This document shows, one piece after another, positions 1-7,699 of a stretch of 18,697 nt of DNA. Where the stretch lies: positions 1 to 18,697 of the forward strand of contig CAMJAO010000013.1 of NCBI GenBank assembly GCA_946403615.1. The letters are read 5' to 3'. Position numbers and translations under genes: made by a program. The notes under the pieces were generated by a model. The model did not search any database. It saw only the letters and a program-made list of their open reading frames with translations, and was not told where the DNA came from. The DNA comes from an uncultured Prevotellaceae bacterium. GTDB lineage: Bacteria; Bacteroidota; Bacteroidia; Bacteroidales; Bacteroidaceae. Numbering within the stretch: position 1 is the stretch's first letter; each line of letters starts with the position of its first letter.

Positions 1-2090
1 ACCGTGATCACAAACATGATTTTGAGCGTTATTTCGGCACTAAATACTGCGTGTTTGAGTTGGATGAATGGGTATTCACCGAACAAACAGCCATGCAGAA
101 ACTGCTGAAACATTTCAAGGTAAAATCGCTGAAAGGTTTTGGAGTGGACCATCTGAAATCGGGTATCATCGCTTCGGGCGCCATTCTGCAATACCTTGAA
201 TTGACACAGCATACACAAATCAGTCATATCACTTCACTTTCCCGTATAGAAGAGGATAAATTTGTCCGTCTGGATAAATTCACCATCCGTTCGCTCGAAC
301 TGTTGCAACCGATGCAGGACGAGGGTTCATCGCTGTTGGAAGTCATCGACAAGACCATCACACCGATGGGCGGCCGACAATTGAAACGATGGGTTATTTT
401 CCCGTTGAAAAATGTGCAACCCATACAAGAACGATTAGATGTGGTGGATTATTTCTTCCGTGAACCCGATTTCCGCCAGTGCATTGACGAACAACTGCAC
501 CGCATCGGCGATTTGGAACGTATCATATCGAAGGTGGCAGTGGGACGTGTATCACCGCGCGAAGTGGTTCAACTGAAAGTGGCATTACAAGCCATCGAAC
601 CCGTCAAATCGGTTTGTCTTTCTGCCAATAATGCCGCATTGCATCGGATAGGTGAACAAATGAACCTTTGCACCACATTGCGCGACAGGATAGAACGTGA
701 GGTGCAAAATGACCCGCCATTGCTGGTGAATAAAGGTAATGTCATCAAGTCGGGTGTGAACAGCGAACTGGATGAGTTGCGTCAGATAGCCTATAGCGGA
801 AAAGACTATTTGCTGAAGATACAAGAACGGGAAATAGCACAGACCGGCATCTCTTCGTTGAAGATAGGTTATAATAATGTGTTCGGATATTATCTGGAGG
901 TGCGCAACACCTTTAAGGACAAGGTGCCTGCCGACTGGATACGCAAACAGACATTGGCTCAGGCAGAGCGTTATATCACCGAGGAACTGAAAGAGTATGA
1001 AGAGAAGATACTCGGCGCGGAAGACCGTATTTTAGCTCTTGAGACCCGGCTTTTCAATGAGTTGGTCATGTCGATGCAGGAATATATCCCCGCCATCCAA
1101 ATCAATGCCAATCTCATAGCACAGTTAGATTGTCTGTTGTCATTCGCCGTAGTATCTGAAGAAAACGGATATATACGTCCGATGATTGACGAGAGCGAAG
1201 TGATAGATATCCATCAGGGACGCCATCCGGTGATTGAGACACAATTGCCGCTTGATGAGCGATATGTGCCCAATGACATCTATCTGGATAATGAACGGCA
1301 ACAAATTATCATCATTACCGGTCCTAACATGGCAGGTAAATCAGCCTTGCTCCGACAGACAGCACTGATTGTGTTGATGGCGCAAATAGGATGCTTCGTG
1401 CCGGCAGAGAGTGCGAAAATAGGTCTGGTGGATAAGATTTTCACCCGTGTGGGTGCCTCTGACAATATTTCGGTAGGTGAATCCACATTCATGGTAGAGA
1501 TGACCGAGGCGGCGAATATTCTCAACAATGTGTCAACGCGTTCATTGGTGCTGTTTGATGAGTTAGGCCGAGGCACATCGACCTATGACGGTATCTCCAT
1601 CGCTTGGGCTATCGTTGAATATCTGCATGAACATCCTCGCGCCCATGCCCGTACATTGTTTGCCACGCATTATCATGAACTGAATGAGATGGAGAAACAC
1701 TTCCCACGCATTAAGAATTATAATGTGAGCGTAAAAGAGGTAGATCAAAAGGTTATTTTCTTGCGTAAACTGGAACGGGGTGGATCGGAGCATTCTTTCG
1801 GTATTCATGTGGCAGAGATAGCCGGTATGCCGAAAAGCATCGTCAAACGGGCAAATGTCATTTTGAAACAACTAGAGGCAGACAACAGCAAGGTGGGAGC
1901 CGTAGGCCGACCCAACACCGAGGCTATCACCAACAGCCGCGAGGGAATGCAGTTGAGTTTTATCCAATTGGAAGATCCTGTACTTTGTCAGATACGTGAT
2001 GAGATACTCGGTCTCGACATTAACAATCTAACGCCCATGGAAGCGTTGAACAAACTCGACCAAATCAAACATATTGTGACTGGAAAATAA
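1..2090 (+). CDS. mutS: DNA mismatch repair protein MutS (5' end missing)
   Basis: MutS binds mismatched bases and uses ATP to recruit MutL in post-replicative mismatch repair. The reading frame is open from the first complete codon at position 3, so the start lies upstream; the GTG at 51 is internal. About 695 residues are present, against roughly 850-900 for the family, so the N-terminal mismatch-binding domain with its Phe-x-Glu motif is mostly outside the window. The core and clamp helices are followed by the ATPase: Walker A GPNMAGKS (codons from 1320), the signature region DNISVGESTFMVEM, Walker B LFDELGRGTST (about 1549-1581), and the His motif FATHYHELNEM (about 1660-1690). The C-terminus is a short helical tail. 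The frame is intact. It faces the carbohydrate operon tail to tail and has no visible functional link with it. Identification is secure. Confidence 0.97.
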   Translation, partial: RDHKHDFERYFGTKYCVFELDEWVFTEQTAMQKLLKHFKVKSLKGFGVDHLKSGIIASGAILQYLELTQHTQISHITSLSRIEEDKFVRLDKFTIRSLELLQPMQDEGSSLLEVIDKTITPMGGRQLKRWVIFPLKNVQPIQERLDVVDYFFREPDFRQCIDEQLHRIGDLERIISKVAVGRVSPREVVQLKVALQAIEPVKSVCLSANNAALHRIGEQMNLCTTLRDRIEREVQNDPPLLVNKGNVIKSGVNSELDELRQIAYSGKDYLLKIQEREIAQTGISSLKIGYNNVFGYYLEVRNTFKDKVPADWIRKQTLAQAERYITEELKEYEEKILGAEDRILALETRLFNELVMSMQEYIPAIQINANLIAQLDCLLSFAVVSEENGYIRPMIDESEVIDIHQGRHPVIETQLPLDERYVPNDIYLDNERQQIIIITGPNMAGKSALLRQTALIVLMAQIGCFVPAESAKIGLVDKIFTRVGASDNISVGESTFMVEMTEAANILNNVSTRSLVLFDELGRGTSTYDGISIAWAIVEYLHEHPRAHARTLFATHYHELNEMEKHFPRIKNYNVSVKEVDQKVIFLRKLERGGSEHSFGIHVAEIAGMPKSIVKRANVILKQLEADNSKVGAVGRPNTEAITNSREGMQLSFIQLEDPVLCQIRDEILGLDINNLTPMEALNKLDQIKHIVTGK

Positions 2091-2144
2091 ATTTCTCTCT
2101 AATTTCCTTTTGGATGAGTTTTTCTCCACGTTAGAGTGAATACA

Positions 2145-2178
2145 AAAAATGGGACTGACTCACGTCGGCCCCATTTTT
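2145..2178 (+). terminator. Hairpin terminator after mutS, usable on both strands
   Basis: The outer stem AAAAATGGG (2145-2153) pairs with CCCATTTTT (2170-2178). Inside, after one A-C mismatch, CTGAC (2155-2159) pairs with GTCGG (2164-2168), with one G-T pair, around a TCAC loop. It lies 54 bases after the mutS stop and the descending arm ends in five T. The minus strand also leaves a run of six T after the stem, so transcripts coming from the other side could end here too. Confidence 0.7.
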
Positions 2179-2263
2179 GAAATGAAAATACAAAAACTGC
2201 TAAAACTATTATTGATTGATTTGTGCACGAACACTAGAAAGACGCAAAAACGCGTCATTTCAC
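2145..2263 (-). ncRNA. Candidate small RNA with its own promoter-like box and terminator
   Basis: On the minus strand TATCTTTG (2269-2276) matches the Bacteroidetes -7 box TAnnTTTG. A TTTG at 2293-2296 could serve as -33, but the 16-base gap is shorter than the usual 19-21. A transcript starting near 2263 would open with a long imperfect stem: CAC, GAAA and GACGC pair with GCGTC, TTTC and GTG around a GTTTTT loop (about 2228-2264). It would run into the terminator hairpin at 2145-2178, giving about 120 nt. I see no ORF of note and do not recognise the RNA family. The stem could instead be an incidental palindrome. Confidence 0.25.
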
Positions 2264-2359
2264 GTGTGCAAAGATAATAGGATATTACGAAACAAATATT
2301 CTAAAATGTACCAAAGACTTTGCAAATTGTTTCATTTGTCTGACAAAGGAACATATTTT

Positions 2360-2413
2360 AGACATATAGACATGTTTTTAGAGACATAAAGACATAAGAA
2401 CATAAGAATATTT
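2360..2413. repeat. Degenerate AGACATAA octamer repeat
   Basis: AGACATA occurs at 2360, 2382 and 2390, AGACATG at 2368, and the diverged units GAACATAA and GAATATTT follow from 2398. From 2382 the units are in 8-base phase. It is AT-rich, non-coding and sits in the spacer between mutS and the operon terminator. No function is visible. Confidence 0.5.
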
Positions 2414-2436
2414 TATTGGACAAATGAATTATAAAC

Positions 2437-2474
2437 AACGAAGCGAGGGGTAAGAGATTACCCCTCGCTTCGTT
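2437..2474 (-). terminator. Strong 17-bp hairpin ending the six-gene operon
   Basis: AACGAAGCGAGGGGTAA (2437-2453) is a perfect reverse complement of 2458-2474, with a four-base GAGA loop. It lies 36 bases beyond the stop codon of the last operon gene (carboxylesterase, minus strand). On that strand the stem is followed only by TGTTTATAATT, a weak T tract. The GC-rich perfect stem still makes a terminator or 3'-end stabiliser the best reading. Confidence 0.75.
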
Positions 2475-2510
2475 TATCATCATATTTATATGTTATCTAC
2501 TTATTCATTT

Positions 2511-4049
2511 TTACTTTTTGGCCGGGACTGCGGGAGGCGGGCCGGGGAATTCGGATGCTGGGGGAATGATGGGTTCACCCATTTCAGATGCTTCTACATT
2601 CTGGTCATTGAGTTTGAAGAGCATAAATTTCGGGTTCTCTTTGGTGCAGGGAGTCCATCCGAGACCTTCACCCTCGCCGTTAGGATCACTGTACTTGGCA
2701 AAATTGGTCCATGCGGTGAGCATCTTCTCAGCCAGATTCCAGTCACCCTCAGTCCAGGGACGCCAGCAGTGTTTCAATGACTTGAACACAAACCACAGGT
2801 CACTGCTGTGGAAAGCACCCTTCAGACGGTCCGTAATTTCGGGATGTTTGCCATCATCGGGCAAAGGACGTGCAAACTCATACGCCCATGCCTTGCCGCC
2901 TTTCTCCTGACGTACTTTGCAGAATTCAGCGATGCCAGCCGACATAGAACCCATGTCATTGAGTGTGTAACCTATCATATACGGCACATCGGCAATGGTT
3001 CCCTCACGCGTGGCCTCATTGAAATTCTTCAGGCTGACATAACCATCGACGATGGGACGCTGCATGAGGAAGAGGTCCTGTTTTGTCACCATATTATATA
3101 AGGTACCTACGGTATAGAGAATCTCTGTGGGAGCTTTGCGCAATTGCTCCAGATTGGTGAGTCCTGCCCAGTCCATCACTTTTTTGGTCTCAGCCTCAGA
3201 TTCTTGTAAGGTGGGATTATAAGTGAAGAACTTATTCATCGGAGTGGCAGATTTAGCCTCTTCACCATCTTTTGCAGGCACATCGATACCGCCACCACTC
3301 ATGATGACAGCCTTGTGGAACAATCCGCGAGCCAGGGGTGACTCACACAGCGTGCGTACACTGCCGGCACCGGCACTCTGGCCGAAGATGGTGACATTGT
3401 CGGGGTCACCGCCAAATTGTGCTATATTTGCTTTTATCCACTTAAGCGACTGTATCTGGTCGAGGATACCATAGTTGCCCGACACTTTATTGGGATTCTC
3501 GGCCGATAACTCCGGATAAGTCATAAAACCGAAGATGCCAAGACGATAGTTGATAGATACGAGCACCACATCTTTTGATGCCCATTCCTGACCGTCGAAC
3601 TCAGGTTCTGAACCCCATCCCTCACGATAGCCGCCACCGTGAATCCATAGTGCCACGGGTAGTTTCTTATCCACCTGTCCGGGAGCTTTCGTCCATACAT
3701 TCAGATAGAGGCAGTCCTCGCTGTAAGGAGCCTCGTCGCCATAACCCCATTCAGAGGCATAATAGCCGGGATAGTGCACAGCCTGATAACCGGGATGTCC
3801 GAATTTGTCGCAAAGGCGGATGCTGTCCCATGCCACGACAGGTTGCGGTTCTTTCCAACGGAGATCTCCGATGGGAGGTGCTGCATAAGGTATGCCGCGG
3901 AACACATACACGTCGGGATTTTCAGCCTTTACACCCTGAATCTTTCCCCCCTCGATGGTCAGCACAGGACTGGTGGCGTCTCCTTTATCCGACGAGCACC
4001 CCAGAAAAACCAACAGCGGTAAAAGCAACAATAATTTTTTCATACGCAT
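2511..4049 (-). CDS. Type-B carboxylesterase, predicted lipoprotein
   Basis: This is an alpha/beta-hydrolase of the carboxylesterase type B family, 512 residues, full length. The N-terminus ends in a lipobox, FLGC, with Cys18 as lipidation site, so it is probably anchored in a membrane facing the periplasm or surface. The family landmarks are in order: RGIPYAAPP near 51-59, EDCLYLNVW near 111-119, oxyanion motif HGGG at 137-140, nucleophile Ser225 in GQSAG, and catalytic His414 in GAFHSSDLW. The catalytic Glu, usually in KDEG, appears as LNDMG, so Asp365 may fill its place. The tail (490-512) is Pro-rich. It is the last gene of the operon, 144 bases after the upstream GH43-like gene. Its place among arabinoxylan enzymes suggests removal of acetyl, feruloyl or related ester groups; the substrate cannot be read from sequence. 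A second ATG at codon 3 is an equally plausible start. Confidence 0.88.
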   Translation of the reverse strand: MRMKKLLLLLPLLVFLGCSSDKGDATSPVLTIEGGKIQGVKAENPDVYVFRGIPYAAPPIGDLRWKEPQPVVAWDSIRLCDKFGHPGYQAVHYPGYYASEWGYGDEAPYSEDCLYLNVWTKAPGQVDKKLPVALWIHGGGYREGWGSEPEFDGQEWASKDVVLVSINYRLGIFGFMTYPELSAENPNKVSGNYGILDQIQSLKWIKANIAQFGGDPDNVTIFGQSAGAGSVRTLCESPLARGLFHKAVIMSGGGIDVPAKDGEEAKSATPMNKFFTYNPTLQESEAETKKVMDWAGLTNLEQLRKAPTEILYTVGTLYNMVTKQDLFLMQRPIVDGYVSLKNFNEATREGTIADVPYMIGYTLNDMGSMSAGIAEFCKVRQEKGGKAWAYEFARPLPDDGKHPEITDRLKGAFHSSDLWFVFKSLKHCWRPWTEGDWNLAEKMLTAWTNFAKYSDPNGEGEGLGWTPCTKENPKFMLFKLNDQNVEASEMGEPIIPPASEFPGPPPAVPAKK

Positions 4050-4088
4050 AAAGATTATTTGTTTATAAATTCATCGTTTTATTATGAG

Positions 4089-4200
4089 TAGTTAGAAGTT
4101 AAGAAATTATCGCTTCAGAAGTTAAGCCATTAGTTAGACTGTTGGATTAACAATTTCATTGTAATGGCTTAACTTCGATAACTTCCTTAACTTTTAATTA
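4089..4200. repeat. Imperfect inverted repeat with GAAGTTAAG units over a stop codon
   Basis: GAAGTTAAGCCATTA (4118-4132) is exactly complementary to 4162-4176, with a 29-base loop. Beyond a 6-base bulge the match goes on: 4089-4111 pairs imperfectly with 4177-4200 with a few mismatches and one gap. GAAGTTAAG itself recurs in each arm. The outer right arm covers the stop codon (4194-4196) of the GH43-like gene. On the operon mRNA this is a large stem-loop between the fifth and sixth genes. Confidence 0.75.
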
Positions 4201-6248
4201 ATCAGGTACACCTTTTCCTTGTCCTGATAGACGCAGCGGACAGTAGCACGTCCGTCAACAATTGGACTGACAGTAACAATCACACCTGGTTGCGAGGCAG
4301 TCACTTCGATGTTGGAATTGCTCTTCAGCGGACCATAGACTTGATAATGCAGTGCGTCGGTCAATCCGTTGGCATTGGTACTGCGAATGGGAATAGCAGG
4401 GATGTTGAGGTTTTTGCCGTCAACCTTGATGGTTATTTCAGGCGTGACAGGCACTTGCCATGCGTTGCCCTTAGAAAAACCGATTCCGTGGAGATCGAAC
4501 AAACCCTCTGGACGCTGCGGCATCATGGGACGGCCACCACCAAAACGGCCTTCGCGGCGTGGTTGCTCCACATCGGCACCTTCAGCTACGAGATAAATGG
4601 CATGCTTGCCAGTCAATCCTTCGACTGCAGGCACCGCCACCTGATAATCCTGCACGGTACGTGGAGCGTCGGCTGGGATTTCGATGACACCTATTTCCTG
4701 TCCTTTCCAAGTAGCATTGGCGTATGGACCATCGAGCATCACATGAATCTTTGCGGCACCATGACCGCCGGGAGTCAGTTGCAGATGAAGCACGGCTCCG
4801 TCGCCTTTATTGATGCCTTGGAAGGCTTTCACACCCTTACTATCTTTTGCCAGACCGCCGAATCCGAAGTATTTGAATCCCACGATGCCGCCATTGCTGA
4901 TACCTGCGAGATCCATACCGTTGCGCCAAACATCGTGGTTGTCTTGCATCCATTCATTGCTGTTGGGACCGGCCATATAACAAGCGATACCGGCTGAATA
5001 ATACTTGTAAGGCGGCAGACCGTAAATCTGGAAACCTTCACTGGTAACCTCGGCACCGGTGTATTCCATTCCGTCGCTGGCTTTGGCAGTCCACTCATTG
5101 TTTTTCACGAATGGGTCATACCCCACGATGCGGACCGTACCTCCGTCGGCCACTTTCTTTTTGTCCCAAACGATTTTCACGGGAGCGACCATCGCCTGAC
5201 GCGCATAACCGAAGCCGCGCGGCGGACGGTGATAGAACACATACCACTGGCCGTTGATTTCCTGAAGAGAGCCGTGTGTATTGTGTCCGGCATTGGTGGT
5301 CATGAGGTGTGAACCGTCTTCATTGGGCACCACGCCGCGTGAATCGACGAGAACGCCACCCGAACGCCAGGGTCCAAGGGGGCTGTCACCGTAGGCATAG
5401 CGCAGGGCGCTGTTGGTGCTGCCCAAACCATAATCAGGACCGCTGTAGCCCGAGAACACCATCACGTATTTATTGCCCACCTGACGGATGGACGATGCCT
5501 CAAAGAAATTGAAATCGCCGGGGTTCTGTCCTTGATACAGAGCGGGATAGGTAGTGCCTTCCGGGTCGCGCACCTTGCCGTAACTGGCGCTGGCAGGAAT
5601 GAAATAATCATGCAACTGTGTACCTGGACGCATCGAATACATGGTGTTCTGGTCGAGTTCGCATGCGGTGGAATGCTGGAATCCGTAGAACACGTATGCA
5701 CGGTAACCTTTCTCATAATCGGGATCTTTCTTGTTATTGACAGGCTCGATAAACACCGATGGGTCGAAGTCGATGAGTGAGCCGGGCAAGCACTTCGTGC
5801 CGTCAGCAGTAGCATTCACCGGGGTGAAAGGTCCGTCGGGGCGGTCGCCCTTACACACCATGGCCACACGTTGCCAACCGCGTGAATGGGGATAGAGCCA
5901 ATAAGTCTTTTTGCCTGTGACACGGTCTTTCACCTCGACCAAGTCTGGCGCATACATCGTGTCCCATTGTCCGTTGACATACCACGAGAAAATAGGACCC
6001 TCGTCGCGCCATTGGGAGAGGTCTTCTACAGGTGCGGACCAGAGACGGACGTCATTGCCACAATATTGGGTGTAATGTGTGTCGTGTGAGCCGACAATAT
6101 AAGCACGGTATTTTCCGGGATTGTCAGGGTCTTCAAACACACGCGGTTCGCCGTCGGGCAAATGCTCCCACAAGGGCAGATAGGGATTTTGCGCACTGGC
6201 CGCCATCACGGCGAACATGAAAGACAGAAAAACAAATAATCGTTTCAT
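4194..6248 (-). CDS. Secreted GH43-like five-bladed beta-propeller glycosidase with CBM6-like C-terminal module
   Basis: The protein has 684 residues with signal peptide 1-19 (cleavage ASA|Q). A GH43-type domain spans about 21-375. DGEPRVFED near 32-40 stands where the catalytic base Asp normally lies, APDL at 100-103 carries the pKa-tuning Asp, FEASSI at 249-254 offers Glu250 as general acid, and THGSLQ holds a His (325) typical of the propeller centre. A beta-sandwich of CBM6 type seems to follow from about 380 to 600, split by a Gly/Pro/Arg/Met-rich loop at about 563-583, then a small C-terminal beta domain to 684. GH43 enzymes cut beta-xylosides or alpha-arabinofuranosides; I cannot assign the subfamily or linkage. 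It is fifth in the operon. Its start codon overlaps a heptamer repeat that forms the whole leader. Confidence 0.8.
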   Translation of the reverse strand: MKRLFVFLSFMFAVMAASAQNPYLPLWEHLPDGEPRVFEDPDNPGKYRAYIVGSHDTHYTQYCGNDVRLWSAPVEDLSQWRDEGPIFSWYVNGQWDTMYAPDLVEVKDRVTGKKTYWLYPHSRGWQRVAMVCKGDRPDGPFTPVNATADGTKCLPGSLIDFDPSVFIEPVNNKKDPDYEKGYRAYVFYGFQHSTACELDQNTMYSMRPGTQLHDYFIPASASYGKVRDPEGTTYPALYQGQNPGDFNFFEASSIRQVGNKYVMVFSGYSGPDYGLGSTNSALRYAYGDSPLGPWRSGGVLVDSRGVVPNEDGSHLMTTNAGHNTHGSLQEINGQWYVFYHRPPRGFGYARQAMVAPVKIVWDKKKVADGGTVRIVGYDPFVKNNEWTAKASDGMEYTGAEVTSEGFQIYGLPPYKYYSAGIACYMAGPNSNEWMQDNHDVWRNGMDLAGISNGGIVGFKYFGFGGLAKDSKGVKAFQGINKGDGAVLHLQLTPGGHGAAKIHVMLDGPYANATWKGQEIGVIEIPADAPRTVQDYQVAVPAVEGLTGKHAIYLVAEGADVEQPRREGRFGGGRPMMPQRPEGLFDLHGIGFSKGNAWQVPVTPEITIKVDGKNLNIPAIPIRSTNANGLTDALHYQVYGPLKSNSNIEVTASQPGVIVTVSPIVDGRATVRCVYQDKEKVYLIN

Positions 6249-6289
6249 TTGAGATTTGAGGTTTGAGGTTTGAGATTTGAGGTTTGGTT
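6248..6289. repeat. TTTGAGR heptamer repeat at the start codon of the GH43-like gene
   Basis: Five full heptamers TTTGAGA/TTTGAGG run from 6248 to 6282, with a degenerate sixth unit to 6289. On the coding (minus) strand the units read CTCAAAT or CTCAAAC, and the last runs straight into the ATG (complement of 6246-6248). The array fills most of the 63-base gap after the GH8 stop. Four units (6248-6275) match 27 of 28 bases with the array at 11525-11552. Confidence 0.85.
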
Positions 6290-6311
6290 GCTCAAGCTAT
6301 GGGGTTATTAC

Positions 6312-7637
6312 TTAATTCGGGAAGATGACTTGATAATGACCGCTGAGGTGCATGAAGGCGAAGAGGCGTAGCAGGCCGTCATAATAAGCATCGAAGTAGC
6401 CGTCTTCGAAAGGTTCGTGCCGTGCGTTCCAAAGGGCTTGCACAAACTCCTTGCTCTTTTTGTGACTGCACATCACCGAGGCGGCGGCTGTAGTAGCCAC
6501 CAGTCCGATGCTGTGACGCAGTTTACGGAATCCGCCTGCAGGCAGAATTTCGTTATCCTCGGGCACAGTGCCGTCAACACGGTATTGGTCATAGAAATCG
6601 TTGATGCCCTGCGAATAGAAGAAATTCTGAATACGCTCACCATATTGTTGCTGCCACTTACGGTCGGCACAACTCCACTCGTAATCGAGAGTGATATTCA
6701 TGGGCACTCGCCAGGAGTCGTAACGGAAATTGCTGCCGCCATTGCGTCGGCCGCCCCACCCTTCCATCATCGAACCGTCGAAATTGCACACATCGGGGTT
6801 GAGTCCGGTCACAGGATTGGTGGCTATATGGAGAAATGCGCGTGATTTTTCGGCACATTCACGCCAGAAGTCGCTGCGTCCGTCGTCGGCCCAACGTGCC
6901 CACACCTCATAGAAAGCGGGGATATGATAAGAGGGGTCGGTATAACGTTGTCCGAAACCGTCGGGCGTGAAGGTGATGAGGCGTGTTTCTGGGTCGATGA
7001 GATACATCATGCGCGGTCCCTGATTTTGTTGCTCCTGTCCGGGTCTTCTGCCCATTCCGGGGAAAGCGGGTTGCGGACTGGTATCCTCACGTGGCTGAAT
7101 GCAGTTGAGAATGTGCTGAGCCTCGGCTTTGTAGTTGATGCCGGTGTCATTGCCCCAGCGGTTGGACGCGAAGATGAGCGCGGTGATGTAATACAACTCG
7201 CCGTCGCTGGCCGCACCCTGCGCATTGCGGGTACCGTCGGTTTTGCAACTCCATGCGAAATAACCCTCTCGCGGTCCGTCCTGATGCTGCATGTATTTCT
7301 TGCTCCATCGCCACAGACGGTCGAAGATATCTTTCTCGCCGAACTGCACGGCAATCATCATGCCGTAACTCATGCCTTCGGTGCGTGCGTCGTGGTTTTT
7401 GATGTCAGAGATATATCCCAAAGAGTCGCCAACCTCGAAATACACCTTATTTGGTCCGCGAAACACATCATTGAACACTTCTTTCAATTTGGCTTCCACC
7501 TCGGCTTTTTTATATCCGTTCTCGACAAAGACATTGCGGTATTTACGGGTTTCGAAACCGCCTTTTTTCCAAGGTTTTTGGGCTGATGCGCTGAGAACCG
7601 TGATAAGCATGGTAATCAGTAATATTGTTTTTTTCAT
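6312..7637 (-). CDS. GH8 reducing-end xylose-releasing exo-oligoxylanase (Rex-like)
   Basis: This 441-residue GH8 protein has a signal peptide (1-19, ASA|Q) and an (alpha/alpha)6-barrel. The catalytic set is complete: Glu87 in DARTEGMSYGMM (general acid), Asp145 in AASDGELYY, and Asp307 in YDSWR, the position of the base in the Rex enzymes. HSIGLVAT (375-382) also fits the Rex branch. Characterised Rex enzymes (EC 3.2.1.156) remove xylose from the reducing end of unsubstituted xylo-oligosaccharides with inversion. That would suit the end of a pathway in which neighbours remove side chains. An insertion at about 186-210 is rich in Pro, Gly, Arg and Gln and looks like a disordered loop. It lies 62 bases behind the GH43_12-like gene and 63 before the next GH43-like gene. 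Endo-xylanase activity is the main alternative. Confidence 0.9.
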   Translation of the reverse strand: MKKTILLITMLITVLSASAQKPWKKGGFETRKYRNVFVENGYKKAEVEAKLKEVFNDVFRGPNKVYFEVGDSLGYISDIKNHDARTEGMSYGMMIAVQFGEKDIFDRLWRWSKKYMQHQDGPREGYFAWSCKTDGTRNAQGAASDGELYYITALIFASNRWGNDTGINYKAEAQHILNCIQPREDTSPQPAFPGMGRRPGQEQQNQGPRMMYLIDPETRLITFTPDGFGQRYTDPSYHIPAFYEVWARWADDGRSDFWRECAEKSRAFLHIATNPVTGLNPDVCNFDGSMMEGWGGRRNGGSNFRYDSWRVPMNITLDYEWSCADRKWQQQYGERIQNFFYSQGINDFYDQYRVDGTVPEDNEILPAGGFRKLRHSIGLVATTAAASVMCSHKKSKEFVQALWNARHEPFEDGYFDAYYDGLLRLFAFMHLSGHYQVIFPN

Positions 7638-7699
7638 TGTTGTTTAATGTACTTAATTGACCTTGTCAGACTTTTTTTGTCTAATGTGCCTTATGAGTG

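Noticed and set aside
51..53. GTG start codon for mutS
   Set aside because: The frame is open and MutS-like upstream to the window edge, and the protein would lack its essential N-terminal domain.
4089..4200. Insertion sequence ends
   Set aside because: No transposase gene or target duplication is visible; kept only as an inverted repeat.
4290..4997. 235-codon plus-strand open frame
   Set aside because: Antisense to the CBM6-like part of the GH43-like gene, with no known motif or promoter.
6248..6289. CRISPR-like array from the heptamer repeats
   Set aside because: Units are only 7 bases and directly adjacent, with no spacers and no cas genes.
6924..7586. 220-codon plus-strand open frame
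   Set aside because: Antisense to GH8, whose catalytic motifs prove the minus-strand reading.
7653..7685. AGAC-T7-GTCT small palindrome between the GH43_12-like and GH8 genes
   Set aside because: Only four paired bases around a homopolymer loop; too weak to call a terminator.
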